A DNA stretch of 60,088 nt from an uncultured Erysipelotrichaceae bacterium. GTDB taxonomy: Bacteria; Bacillota_I; Bacilli_A; RFN20; CAG-826. Location of the stretch: assembly GCA_900316365.1 (NCBI GenBank), contig ONCO01000006.1, positions 1 through 60,088 on the forward strand, in the 5' to 3' direction. Below the pieces are notes generated by a model that ran no database searches, was not told the origin of the DNA, and saw only the letters and a program-made list of their open reading frames with translations. Position numbers and translations under genes: made by a program. Each line of letters begins with the position of its first letter. The first letter of the stretch is position 1. Of this stretch, positions 43,607 to 52,302 are shown piece by piece.

Positions 43607-44293
43607 ATGGAAAACATCAAAAAACACTTAATGCAACTCCCTCTCGGCATCTGCGCGGGTGCCTCAATCGGTTTGGGCGGATTCCTCTTCACCGTGATTA
43701 GCTTCGCCCTTCCGAATATCTATGGCAAAGTCCTTGGTTCCATCGCTTTTGCGATTGGCCTTTTCTTGGTCTGCACTTTCTATTTCTCCCTCTATACCGG
43801 CAAGGTCGGCATCGCGATTGAGAACAAGGGTCCAAAGGATGCGATCATCGATTTGCCTATCATGCTTCTAGGTAACCTTGGCGGCGCGGTTGGCTTTGGC
43901 TATTTGATGCACCTTTTCTTCCAAAACACGGATATGATGGCGACCTTCACCAAGATTGCCTTAAGCAGGGCCAAAGACTTCACCGGGAACGCCACTTTCG
44001 AGATGTATTTGACTACATTCCTGGCCGCTTTCCTCTGTGGCCTCTGCGTTTACCTTGCCGTTAAATGCTTCGGCAAGCGTAGATTAGAGCCGCTTGGAAT
44101 CATCGAACTCGTCTTCTTTGTCTTCACCTTCGTTTATTGCGGCTTCGAGCACTGCATCGCGAATATGTTCTATTTCTCCCAGGCTAATGCCTGGAGCTGG
44201 AACGCCGTCGTTAATGTCATCATCGTCGTCATCGGCAATAGCGTGGGCACTCTTCCAGGCATCGCTTTATGGAAGATCGCCGGTGACAAATAA
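43607..44293 (+). CDS. Formate/nitrite transporter (FNT) family channel
   Basis: The 228-residue protein has six membrane helices with FNT features. GICAGASIGLGGFLF (about 14-28) forms the first helix and loop, GNLGGAVGFGYLM (about 91-103) corresponds to the omega-loop region, and HCIANMFYF (about 187-195) carries the central pore histidine. The family forms pentameric channels for formate, lactate, nitrite or hydrosulfide. With AdhE in the same window, a fermentation-acid channel such as formate or lactate is most likely, but selectivity is inferred. The mRNA appears leaderless. Confidence 0.85.
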   Translation: MENIKKHLMQLPLGICAGASIGLGGFLFTVISFALPNIYGKVLGSIAFAIGLFLVCTFYFSLYTGKVGIAIENKGPKDAIIDLPIMLLGNLGGAVGFGYLMHLFFQNTDMMATFTKIALSRAKDFTGNATFEMYLTTFLAAFLCGLCVYLAVKCFGKRRLEPLGIIELVFFVFTFVYCGFEHCIANMFYFSQANAWSWNAVVNVIIVVIGNSVGTLPGIALWKIAGDK

Positions 44294-44329
44294 AAGACAA
44301 ACATCTCTAAAACCTTTAGACTATTCGTT

Positions 44330-45856
44330 ATGACGAATGATGTTGTCGTTTTCCCAAATCACGCGGAGAATATCCGCTTCTCCTGGCGTACCAGATATTT
44401 CTTTTTGACGCATAAAATCGCCATCGAGACGGGATCGACTTTCCCTTTGGATTTCCTCCGTGGAGTCATGAAGGAAGATGAAATCAGGGGCAACCTCATT
44501 TACACCGAACTTTATCTATTCGGCTTTAACTTCCATCTTGAGACTCCGCTTCCTCTTTATCCAAGCGACGTCCTTAACCGCGATAGAGTCCTTATCTCTT
44601 TAGACCAAGGTCCTTTCATGATGGGCAAGGTCAAGAATAAGAAACTTAGGAAACTCTTCCATGATCTTGAGGTCATGGTCACTTCCGACTTAAACGGCAT
44701 GTCTTATGAAAGGCTTTTAGCCTTCTCTGGCATGAGAAAGCTTATGTTCCAGCTTGAGGATATGGGCTATGTCGTTGAGCCTTGGGATAACCTCCAGATG
44801 GAGAGATTAGGCACTTCTCTCCTTTATTGGCCGGAAGGAAGAGAGGGTTTAGCCTTGCCTCGCTTCTTTTTGCCTTTCCTTTCCACCCTTCTTTCAAGCG
44901 ACTACAAACTCATCGCCTGCTATAGGAGAGTCGGCCTACGTAGATATGGCGATTTCTTCCATCTCAACTTCGGCAAAGTAGAATATCTCGCTAGATTGAT
45001 CGGCCGTCAGGGCTTAGATCCATATGAGACCGGCTTACATCAATTAGCCTTATGGACTTTCGCTTATCGTCTAGAAGAGGCAAAAAGAGAACTCAATAAC
45101 GTCGGCTTAGACGAAAGGTTCCTTTTCTACCCAGTCCCAAAAGGCTTACTTAGCGACGCTAGGGAAGTGATGAATAAATATCTCGCTATCTCTATCCCGT
45201 TCGCAAGAAACCTTACATTGGCCAATTCCTTTAACTTCAAGGACTTACCAAGCAATCTAAAAGGTGAAGAAGCCTTGTTGGACTGCTTAGGCATCCATGA
45301 TTTATCTATCTTCTCTAGCCAGATTCTTAATCAATCAATCGAGACTTATCGCGTCAGCGGTACCCCATACCGAGAAGCGGTTAACCCCGAATTCATCCTT
45401 AGAGGTCTTCTTGATAGCCTAGAGAAGCTTGAGGAGCCGCATTTGGTCACCTATGAGCCAAGCGTGCTTAACGCGAAGATCGAGAAAAGGCTTAAGGAGA
45501 ATGATCCTGATGGAGTCTTAGACGCCTTATTGGACTCGAGGTCATTCCTTTCTGGGGCGGCCTTAAAAGAGATTCCTGGCTTAACGGCCTATGTGAGACT
45601 CCAATCCAGGAAATACGCCTATAGCAACGACCTTAAGGTTGTGGGCTTAAGGGAATCCATCGCCAATTTGGAGATGATGAAAGATGGCATCATGGTCGTC
45701 AGGGGCATGATCCCATTCGAGGAATTGATGCGCTTCTATGAAGCCACAGGCGTATCCCCATTATGTTTCCTGAAGGAAAACAAGATGCAGGGCGTTGATT
45801 ACAACCCATACCCAGACATCCTCTTGGAGAAAAGAAAAAAGGAGAAGGAACGTTAA
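44330..45856 (+). CDS. Unrecognised 508-residue cytoplasmic protein
   Basis: The protein is predicted to be soluble, with alternating aromatic and charged segments and several leucine-rich helices. It has no signal peptide, membrane helix, Walker motif or obvious catalytic motif. Segments such as NDVVVFPNHAENIRFSWRTR at the N-terminus and GVDYNPYPDILLEKRKKEKE at the C-terminus are distinctive but unknown to me. TTTAGACT ends seven bases before the ATG, so its mRNA is leaderless. The last six codons form the left arm of its own terminator. Confidence 0.65.
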   Translation: MTNDVVVFPNHAENIRFSWRTRYFFLTHKIAIETGSTFPLDFLRGVMKEDEIRGNLIYTELYLFGFNFHLETPLPLYPSDVLNRDRVLISLDQGPFMMGKVKNKKLRKLFHDLEVMVTSDLNGMSYERLLAFSGMRKLMFQLEDMGYVVEPWDNLQMERLGTSLLYWPEGREGLALPRFFLPFLSTLLSSDYKLIACYRRVGLRRYGDFFHLNFGKVEYLARLIGRQGLDPYETGLHQLALWTFAYRLEEAKRELNNVGLDERFLFYPVPKGLLSDAREVMNKYLAISIPFARNLTLANSFNFKDLPSNLKGEEALLDCLGIHDLSIFSSQILNQSIETYRVSGTPYREAVNPEFILRGLLDSLEKLEEPHLVTYEPSVLNAKIEKRLKENDPDGVLDALLDSRSFLSGAALKEIPGLTAYVRLQSRKYAYSNDLKVVGLRESIANLEMMKDGIMVVRGMIPFEELMRFYEATGVSPLCFLKENKMQGVDYNPYPDILLEKRKKEKER

Positions 45857-45873
45857 GCCTTCTCCTTTTAATT
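45837..45873. terminator. Bidirectional terminator overlapping the CDS end
   Basis: A perfect 12-bp stem pairs AAAAGGAGAAGG (45837-45848) with CCTTCTCCTTTT (45858-45869). It includes the stop codon of the gene at 44330 in its loop and serves the convergent cyclase gene too. Confidence 0.88.
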
Positions 45874-47613
45874 TGTGGCCCTAAGAAGCTTTTTGCCGTG
45901 CTTCTTTTGGTTATACATATTGGAATCCGCTTCACGGAAGATGTCCGCGTATTCCCTCGAGTCGCCTTTATGGCAGATGGCATAGCCATAGGAAACGGAA
46001 ACGGTGGTAGGGGTGTTGGCCTTCGGGTCTCTACGTTTGGCGATGGCTTTCATGGATTGTAGCCTATCCTCTAAGCTGGAGAGGTCGTCGCCTTGGGCGA
46101 TGATGACGAATTCGTCACCGCCGACACGGTAGATTTTGGAATGGACGAAGATCCTGCCGATGGCTCTGGCGGTAAGGGAGATGTTCTCATCGCCGGCTTC
46201 GTGGCCGAAGTGGTCGTTGGTGTACTTGAGTTCGTTGATATCGACCATGACGAGGGCGAATTCCGCATCGCCGTGAGCAATCTCTTCTTTTAGGGTCTCA
46301 ACTTCTTTGAAATAGGCGGTTTTGTTCTTAACGTTGGTGAGGGAATCATGATAGGCAATCTCCTCGATCTTGCGCATATTGCGGTCAAGCTTCTCCGACA
46401 TGTAGTTGAAGGAGGAGGCGAGCTCGCCGATTTCATCGCAGGACTTATAGTCAATCGCGACTTCGAGGTTACCGCTGGCAATCTCCTTGGCGGCCTTATT
46501 GATTTCGCCGATCGGCTTCATGATCTTCTCGACGATGAGGAAGCAGATGAAGGAGAAGATGACGGCGATAGCGATAGTGCTGAAGGTAGTGATGATTACG
46601 CTGGTGCGGAGTGTAGAGTAGATGTCGACCCTATCGGCGGTGAGGTATAACTTCAAGCCATTCCTTAGAGTGGTGAAGGCCGCGCGCTTATCCACGCCAT
46701 TATATTTATAGGAAATAAGCTTTCCATTCGTGCTTCTGAAGTTAATGAAACGGCCATTTTCGGTATAGGTAATCTCGACGTCCTCAGGAACCTTGGCTAA
46801 TAAACTTGGGCGGAGAGTCTTGTGGTAAGCGATGTTGTTATCCGCGTCTTCGAGGTAGGCATAGCCGGTTTTGTATATAGAAATGCCATCGACAACGTTA
46901 CGGATATAGGACCAGTTGACGTCCATGCCGACAACGCCGATAAGGTTATTAGTCTTCTCGTTTTCGTCATAGAACCAGATCGGCGCGACGAAGGAGATAA
47001 TCTCACGATTAAAGTCGAGGTTATTGTATGGCTTAACCCAAACGGCTTCATGATGCGGGTTGAGGGTTGCATCGGTCGCATAAGTCCACCAAGCCATATG
47101 ACCATCATCAGCAGGGTCATATTGGAGAATATTGCTCACTGGCATGCTCACGTATGCCGGATTTTCGATACCACGGACAAAGAAAAACCCATCCCCGTGG
47201 TCATCATTTTGGGTTAAACCAGAGATTTCTGGGTTTAAAACCAAGTAATAGGCAGCCGCGCCTGGAGTACGTCCTCCCGCGTTTCTTCCGCGGGCAGTTA
47301 CGGAGTCAAAACTATTCTGGATGCTGGTGATATAAGATGTCCTGAAGGAAACATCGTTCTTAAGTTGGTCTAAAGAGGTGATGCCATTCGTGGCCATGTA
47401 TTGGATAGCGATGGTGGCATCCTCAATCTGGAGGAAGGATTGGTTAAGTTCTTCGCCGCGAGCTCTGACTTCCAAATTCATGGTGGTTTCGGCTTTAGCG
47501 GTCGTTTCGTTGCGCAAGAAAATTATGCCGACAGAAGCGGCGATTAAGGCCATACCAACTATGAATGAGATAGTGGTGGAGAGAATTTTGAATCGCACGG
47601 ATTTGACTTTCAT
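45868..47613 (-). CDS. Diguanylate cyclase with extracellular Cache sensor and HAMP
   Basis: The 581-residue protein has a first membrane helix (about 12-32), a double-Cache-like extracellular sensor (about 40-335), a second helix (about 340-362), HAMP (about 363-415) and a GGDEF domain (about 425-578). The active loop is RVGGDEFVI near residue 498, intact, and HDSLTNVKNKTAY marks the domain start. It should make cyclic-di-GMP in response to an external small ligand. It is the only intact cyclic-di-GMP enzyme seen here; the gene at 14400 is a decayed relative. The promoter is at 47667-47695, and a hairpin with T-rich flank sits in the leader. Confidence 0.9.
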   Translation of the reverse strand: MKVKSVRFKILSTTISFIVGMALIAASVGIIFLRNETTAKAETTMNLEVRARGEELNQSFLQIEDATIAIQYMATNGITSLDQLKNDVSFRTSYITSIQNSFDSVTARGRNAGGRTPGAAAYYLVLNPEISGLTQNDDHGDGFFFVRGIENPAYVSMPVSNILQYDPADDGHMAWWTYATDATLNPHHEAVWVKPYNNLDFNREIISFVAPIWFYDENEKTNNLIGVVGMDVNWSYIRNVVDGISIYKTGYAYLEDADNNIAYHKTLRPSLLAKVPEDVEITYTENGRFINFRSTNGKLISYKYNGVDKRAAFTTLRNGLKLYLTADRVDIYSTLRTSVIITTFSTIAIAVIFSFICFLIVEKIMKPIGEINKAAKEIASGNLEVAIDYKSCDEIGELASSFNYMSEKLDRNMRKIEEIAYHDSLTNVKNKTAYFKEVETLKEEIAHGDAEFALVMVDINELKYTNDHFGHEAGDENISLTARAIGRIFVHSKIYRVGGDEFVIIAQGDDLSSLEDRLQSMKAIAKRRDPKANTPTTVSVSYGYAICHKGDSREYADIFREADSNMYNQKKHGKKLLRATN

Positions 47614-47643
47614 AAGAGTCTTGGCAAAAAAGGCGCAAAATAA

Positions 47644-47661
47644 AATCCTTTAAAAAGGATT
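47644..47661 (-). promoter_or_regulatory. Hairpin in the diguanylate cyclase leader
   Basis: On the minus strand AATCCTTT and AAAGGATT pair around 2 bases, followed by TTATTTTG. It lies just downstream of the predicted start site and resembles a weak attenuator. Confidence 0.4.
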
Positions 47662-47666
47662 AGTGT

Positions 47667-47695
47667 ATTCTATGCAAAGCTTGAAAATCTTTCAA
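47667..47695 (-). promoter_or_regulatory. Promoter of the diguanylate cyclase gene
   Basis: TTGAAA (47690-47695), 17 bp and TAGAAT with upstream TGCA (47667-47672). The leader is about 50 bases. No gene is seen in 47614-47887. Confidence 0.75.
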
Positions 47696-47842
47696 GTTCA
47701 TTTACATTTTTGAGGCACAAATTGCCCTAAAAATGCGCAAAAATAGACCTTTTTGCACGTTATTCATTAAAAAAGAGCGCTTTTGAGAGATTTGATTTAT
47801 TTAGACTTTGATTGAAAAGCGTATCCTCAACGGCTTTTTTGT

Positions 47843-47870
47843 TTGTCCTAAGGACAAGATACTCTATAAT
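47843..47870 (+). promoter_or_regulatory. Promoter of degV with palindrome over the -35 box
   Basis: TTGTCC (47843-47848), 16 bp and TATAAT (47865-47870). The -35 box is the left arm of TTGTCC-TAA-GGACAA (47843-47857), a candidate operator. Confidence 0.65.
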
Positions 47871-47887
47871 CATTCAGAGGTAAAAAT

Positions 47888-48775
47888 ATGGCAAATTATA
47901 TTCTCAGCTGCACATCTACTGCAGATTTATCCAAAGAAAAGTTCGAGAAACGTGATATTCGCTATATCCGTTTTCATTTCAATCTCAATGGCGTGGATCA
48001 CGAAGACGATTTAGGCGAAACCATGCCGTTTCATGAATTCTACAATCGCATGGCCAATGGCGAGATGACCAAAACCTCCCAGCCAGCCATCGGTGACTAT
48101 GAAGCCTACTTCCGTGAGCTCTTGAAGGAGAACAAGAACATCCTTCACGTTTGCTTATCCTCCGGTTTATCCGGTGACTTGAATGCCGCGACCTTAGCCG
48201 CGAGCCACTTAATGGACGAAGACAAGGATGTCCGCATCATCGTCCTCGACTCCCTCGCCGCTTCCTCTGGTTACGGCCTCTTGATGGATGCCGCGGCCGA
48301 TCAGCGTGACGCCGGCTTATCCATGGACGAATTAGCCATGTGGATTAACGATAACAAGCTCCGCGTCCATCACTGGTTCTTCTCCACTGACCTTAAGTAC
48401 TACGTTCGTGGCGGACGTGTCTCCGCAGCCTCTGGCTTTGTCGGAAACTTACTACATATCTGCCCGCTTTTGAATGTCAGCAACGAAGGTAGACTCGTTC
48501 CGCGCGCCAAAGTCCATGGCGTTAAGAAGGTCGAGAAAGAGATTGTCGAAAGAATGAAGCAGTGGGCCGACAACGGTCTTAACTATGCCGATAAGTGCTT
48601 CATCTCCCATTCCGATTGCATGGGCTTCGTCCAGCCAATCGTCGACATGATCGAAGAGGCTTTCCCGAACCTCAAAGGCAAGATTGAAATCTACTCCATC
48701 GGCACCACCATCGGTTCTCATACCGGCCCTGGTACCGTCGCTCTCTTCTTCTTCGGCAAGAAGCGCGTTGATTAA
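47888..48775 (+). CDS. DegV-family fatty-acid-binding protein (FakB-like)
   Basis: The 295-residue protein spans one DegV domain. The N-terminal strand ILSCTSTADLSKE, the CLSSGLSGDLNAA loop (about 86-98) and VLDSLAASSGYGLL (about 119-132) are the family fingerprints. The second lobe starts at FSTDLKYYVRGGRVSA. FakB-type members present a bound fatty acid to the kinase FakA for phosphorylation and use in phospholipids. FakA is not in this window, so the role is inferred from the family. AGAGG precedes the ATG, with a conventional promoter and terminator. Confidence 0.88.
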   Translation: MANYILSCTSTADLSKEKFEKRDIRYIRFHFNLNGVDHEDDLGETMPFHEFYNRMANGEMTKTSQPAIGDYEAYFRELLKENKNILHVCLSSGLSGDLNAATLAASHLMDEDKDVRIIVLDSLAASSGYGLLMDAAADQRDAGLSMDELAMWINDNKLRVHHWFFSTDLKYYVRGGRVSAASGFVGNLLHICPLLNVSNEGRLVPRAKVHGVKKVEKEIVERMKQWADNGLNYADKCFISHSDCMGFVQPIVDMIEEAFPNLKGKIEIYSIGTTIGSHTGPGTVALFFFGKKRVD

Positions 48776-48794
48776 TCTTAACCATATCTATATA

Positions 48795-48822
48795 AGCGGC
48801 AGTTAATCCTGTCGCTTTTTTC
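48795..48822 (+). terminator. Terminator of the DegV gene
   Basis: AGCGGCAG and CTGTCGCT pair (one G-U) around 6 bases, then TTTTTTCTT. Confidence 0.85.
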
Positions 48823-48824
48823 TT

Positions 48825-48862
48825 CTCTCCCCCTAGTAAGCGGGAGAGGGCGAGACTAAAAT
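48825..48862 (+). promoter_or_regulatory. Promoter of the DUF2130 gene with inverted repeat
   Basis: TAAAAT (48857-48862) is the likely -10 box. An inverted repeat CTCTCCC/GGGAGAG (48825-48831 with 48842-48848) covers the -35 region. GTGGAGG is the Shine-Dalgarno. Confidence 0.45.
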
Positions 48863-48887
48863 TTAAGCAATAAGTGGAGGCTACACC

Positions 48888-50195
48888 ATGAATGAAATCA
48901 AGTGCCCACATTGCGGGCAGGTCTTTAAAGTAAGCGAATCCGAATATAACGAAATCGTTAATCAGGTCCGTGACGAAGTCATGGAGAAGGATTTAAAAAG
49001 ACGTGAAGAATCTCTCCGTAACGAATTAGAAGCCAAATACCAGAAGGATTTGATTCTTAACAATACCCAGAGCCAGAACAAGACCAATGCTCTTGAAGCG
49101 GAGATTAAGGAGCTTAAGGCTAAGCTTGAAAACGCGGCATCCAAAGCCGAGAACGACAAGAAGGTCGCTATCATGGAGGCCAAAGAGAGCCTTAACGAAG
49201 AGATCAATAAGCTTAGACAAGAGAACGTCAAACTTAGTGGCGACGTGAAAAACGCCCAACTTGTAGCTAAAAATGACGCCCAAAAGCTTATCAATGATAA
49301 GGAGAATGAGATCCGCGATCTCAAGAACCAACTCGAGAATAAGGATGAGAAGAATCTCCTCGCCATCAAGAACCTTAAGGAAAAGCATGACGATGAACTT
49401 AAGGCTAAGGATGAGCAGATCGCCTATTTCAAGGATCTAAAGTCCAAGATGAGCACCAAACTCGTTGGCGAGACCCTTGAGCAGCATTGCCTTATCCAGT
49501 TCAACGGCATGAGAGCCTATAGCTTCCCGAATGCCTATTTCGAGAAAGATAACGACGCTACTTCCGGTTCTAAAGGCGACTTTATCTACCGTGAAAATGC
49601 GGAAGATGGGACCGAACTCCTCTCGATTATGTTCGAGATGAAGAACGAGAACGACACCACCGCGAGCAAACATAAGAACGAGGACTTCTTCAAAGAACTC
49701 GATAAAGATAGGAAGGAGAAGAACTGCGAATACGCCGTACTTGTCTCCTTACTCGAAGCCGATAGCGAGCTCTATAACGCCGGCATCGTCGATGTCTCTT
49801 ATAGATATCCGAAGATGTTTGTCGTCCGTCCGCAGTGCTTCTTATCCATCATCGGCTTACTTCGTAACGCCGCGCTATCGTCCCTTGAGAGCAAGAAAGA
49901 AGTGGCGAGACTAAGGCAAGAGAACCTCGACGTCACCGAATTCGAATGCAAACTCCAGGACTTCCAGCAGAAGTTCTCCCAAAACTACGACCTTGCGTCC
50001 AGGAAGTTTAATTCAGCCATCGAAGAGATCGATAAGACCATCGACCATTTGCAGAAGGTGAAAGAGAACCTTATCAGCTCTGAAAGGAATCTCCGCCTGG
50101 CTAACGATAAGGCCAGCGATCTCTCGGTCAAGAAACTCACTAGAGGCAACAAGACTATGACCGAGGCATTCAACGCTTTGAAGAAAGACGAATAA
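48888..50195 (+). CDS. DUF2130 coiled-coil protein with nuclease-like core
   Basis: The 435-residue protein starts with a small zinc-ribbon-like CPHCG (about 6-10), followed by a long coiled coil (about 20-185). The DUF2130 domain (about 195-330) and a second coiled coil at the C-terminus complete it. Within DUF2130, [11 protein letters not shown] (about 225-235) and MFEMKNEN (about 246-253) have the D...E-x-K spacing of PD-(D/E)XK nucleases, so DNA or RNA cleavage is possible. No function is established for the family as far as I know. It is flanked by terminators on both sides and is a single-gene unit. Confidence 0.82.
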   Translation: MNEIKCPHCGQVFKVSESEYNEIVNQVRDEVMEKDLKRREESLRNELEAKYQKDLILNNTQSQNKTNALEAEIKELKAKLENAASKAENDKKVAIMEAKESLNEEINKLRQENVKLSGDVKNAQLVAKNDAQKLINDKENEIRDLKNQLENKDEKNLLAIKNLKEKHDDELKAKDEQIAYFKDLKSKMSTKLVGETLEQHCLIQFNGMRAYSFPNAYFEKDNDATSGSKGDFIYRENAEDGTELLSIMFEMKNENDTTASKHKNEDFFKELDKDRKEKNCEYAVLVSLLEADSELYNAGIVDVSYRYPKMFVVRPQCFLSIIGLLRNAALSSLESKKEVARLRQENLDVTEFECKLQDFQQKFSQNYDLASRKFNSAIEEIDKTIDHLQKVKENLISSERNLRLANDKASDLSVKKLTRGNKTMTEAFNALKKDE

Positions 50196-50209
50196 AGGAC
50201 CCGTATATC

Positions 50210-50239
50210 AAAATAGCGACCCCCGTGGTCGCTATTTTT
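50210..50239. terminator. Bidirectional terminator after the DUF2130 gene
   Basis: A 12-bp stem AAAATAGCGACC/GGTCGCTATTTT with a 5-base loop and T or A runs on each side. It also overlaps the last codons of the small minus-strand gene. Confidence 0.88.
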
Positions 50240-50456
50240 GTACTTTGGTTAGGTAGATGCATTTGTCTTTATCAGACAATAAGCAATAGGATTCGTGGTA
50301 AATCTTTAGGTAAGCCTTAATGTCCGCAAGGTAACGATAATATGTTTGGACCGAAATCTGATGCTCATGGATAAAAGCTTCGCGGTTCAGATGTTCACCA
50401 GCTCTAAGCAAGTTGTAAATATCGAGCAGAATAATGCTTTTCTTCTCATCGGACAT
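50232..50456 (-). CDS. Small helix-turn-helix-like protein
   Basis: The 74-residue protein looks like an isolated winged-helix domain. LDIYNLLRAGEHLNREAFIH and ISVQTYYRYLADIKAYLKI (about 34-52) fit the helix-turn-helix of DeoR/WYL-type regulators, with RYLADIKAYL as recognition helix. The usual effector domain is absent. It could be a small transcription factor or the remnant of a larger WYL protein. TAGAAT near 50488-50493 may be its -10 box, about 30 bases upstream. Its end overlaps the shared terminator. Confidence 0.6.
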   Translation of the reverse strand: MSDEKKSIILLDIYNLLRAGEHLNREAFIHEHQISVQTYYRYLADIKAYLKIYHESYCLLSDKDKCIYLTKVQK

Positions 50457-50561
50457 AACGAGAAACCCTACATTTTTCCCGCTGGATATTCTATGTCTTA
50501 AGCACTATAAAATAAAGAGTTTCTTACCTTTTATTATGAATGGGTTCAAATAAGGCTCAAC

Positions 50562-52214
50562 TTAGTAGATAATTCGGCGTGATGCGGCGCGTCCGCGGCG
50601 CTCGATGATGAGGCTCCAGATGCCCTGGATCGTATACCAAGCCCCGAAGATTAAGGCGACGGTGCAAAGCAAGACTTGGGTAGCCGGATGCTGATGGGTG
50701 GTGTCCATGAGCAAGAAACCGCCAGCCGCGAGCAAGTAAGCGGCGAACAAACTCTTGAGGATAATGAAGAACAAGCGAGGTTTGTACCTGAAAATCTCAC
50801 CGATTTCTTTAAAGCCCAACATACAAAGCATCGTTCCGAAGATGAAGCTTCTATAGACTTCAAGGATCGATCTATTTACCGCCATCGCGACAAGGATAAG
50901 CACAAGCAAAATCGCGACATATAGTCGGAAGAGCTGAGGCTCGATATCGCCTTTACGCTTTATCGTTAGATAAATAGTGATGAAGATTTCGAATGCAGCG
51001 GCTATGCCAACGGCGGCAAAAGTCAAAATGTTAAGGGAAATCTGCGGGAAGAATAAGACGACCATGCCAAAGACAAGTAAGACTAAACCGATTGGCAAAG
51101 TATTCCTGGCAATGAAATCGAAGAATTTCTTCATGGTAGGTCTAGTCTTCTCAGTCCCTAAAGCGGCGACTGGGAGCAAGGCCAAAGAATTGATGTCGCT
51201 ATTCTTGCGGACGAAGGCATAGATGGCTTTGAGAATTTCCCTTAAGCCTCTTTCTCTGAATGCTGATATCGATGGGTAGTTGTGAATGGTCGAGAAGATA
51301 TCGTCGATCGTCTTGGCTTTCTCATCGTCTTCGAGGGATTCAAGCCAGAAGGAAACCGCCTGGGCAAGGCTCTTCGCATTAGGCTCGAAGTCGGAAACTT
51401 CCACAAAGTGGGTTCCATCGACTTCCCAAGAGAATGGGTCGTGCTCCAAGATGTCCTTCGCGTAAGAAGAAACGATAAGCACCTTTTCCGCGGCTGGCTC
51501 CAAAAGCTCACCGACGACGGAGAAGTGCGGCTGGATGCGCAGGATCTTATTCTCGATATTGGTGTTCGTGGCTTTCTCTTTGACTTTGCGGCATAAGCCC
51601 GGGGAGTCATTTAAGAAAACCTTGGATACTTTTTTATTCTCTTCCTTGTTTAGGAAGGAGACGGCATAGAGGGCTAAGTTACCGCCTTTAGAATGCCCGC
51701 CGACCATGACGGACTTAAACCTCTTGATGGAGGATTTTAGATACATTAAGGCCTTCTTTTGGCCCGCGACCTCAAGGAAGGTCAAAGTGAAGTCTTCTTT
51801 CCAACCCGCAGGAGAATCGTCTGTGCCACGGAAACCGATATAGGCGGTGCCGTCCCCGAGATGGATTTCCATCGCGGAGAATTGGATGGCCTCATCGAAG
51901 TTAACGTCATCGACGAAACGGGAGACGATAAGCTTGCCGAAACGCTTGGTGCTGCCAAGGAGATAAACGAAAGGCAGCTTAGCGAGAATGTCCTCGTTTT
52001 TCGTATACCTTCCGCGCTTGTTTAGCCTTCTGGCGAATTCGGCGATGGTCAAACCGTTCTCGAATTCATCGATATTGGCAAGGCCGGTTAAGTCGGTGTA
52101 GCAGAAGGCCGAAAGGATAAGATTGTCTACCTCGTTAAAAGGGGATTCCGAGAAAGGAATATCCCCACGAAAACGAAGATAATTTTCGATGTTGTTATAA
52201 ACAACTCCTGGCAT
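50562..52214 (-). CDS. DUF2974 (Mbeg1-like) lipase-fold protein with membrane domain
   Basis: The 550-residue protein has an alpha/beta-hydrolase domain (about 1-310) of the DUF2974 type. YIGFRGTDDS (about 123-132) and the nucleophile elbow GGHSKGG (about 172-178, serine in the centre) are visible. About six membrane helices follow between residues 365 and 535. A cytoplasmic lipase or esterase tethered to the membrane is likely; the substrate is unknown. The hydrolase plus membrane fusion is less common than the stand-alone form. TATAAT (52221-52226) ends six bases before the ATG, so the mRNA is leaderless. Confidence 0.8.
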   Translation of the reverse strand: MPGVVYNNIENYLRFRGDIPFSESPFNEVDNLILSAFCYTDLTGLANIDEFENGLTIAEFARRLNKRGRYTKNEDILAKLPFVYLLGSTKRFGKLIVSRFVDDVNFDEAIQFSAMEIHLGDGTAYIGFRGTDDSPAGWKEDFTLTFLEVAGQKKALMYLKSSIKRFKSVMVGGHSKGGNLALYAVSFLNKEENKKVSKVFLNDSPGLCRKVKEKATNTNIENKILRIQPHFSVVGELLEPAAEKVLIVSSYAKDILEHDPFSWEVDGTHFVEVSDFEPNAKSLAQAVSFWLESLEDDEKAKTIDDIFSTIHNYPSISAFRERGLREILKAIYAFVRKNSDINSLALLPVAALGTEKTRPTMKKFFDFIARNTLPIGLVLLVFGMVVLFFPQISLNILTFAAVGIAAAFEIFITIYLTIKRKGDIEPQLFRLYVAILLVLILVAMAVNRSILEVYRSFIFGTMLCMLGFKEIGEIFRYKPRLFFIILKSLFAAYLLAAGGFLLMDTTHQHPATQVLLCTVALIFGAWYTIQGIWSLIIERRGRAASRRIIY

Positions 52215-52252
52215 ATTTTAATTATAGACCGCTTTGCTTAATTTTTGGGGAC

Positions 52253-52285
52253 AAAAAAGCCATCTCAGAGCAATTCCGAGATGGC
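52253..52285 (-). terminator. Terminator of the GH43 gene
   Basis: On the minus strand GCCATCTC and GAGATGGC pair around 11 bases, then TTTTTTG. Confidence 0.85.
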
Positions 52286-52302
52286 GTTTTTCTTGTTGGT
52301 GA

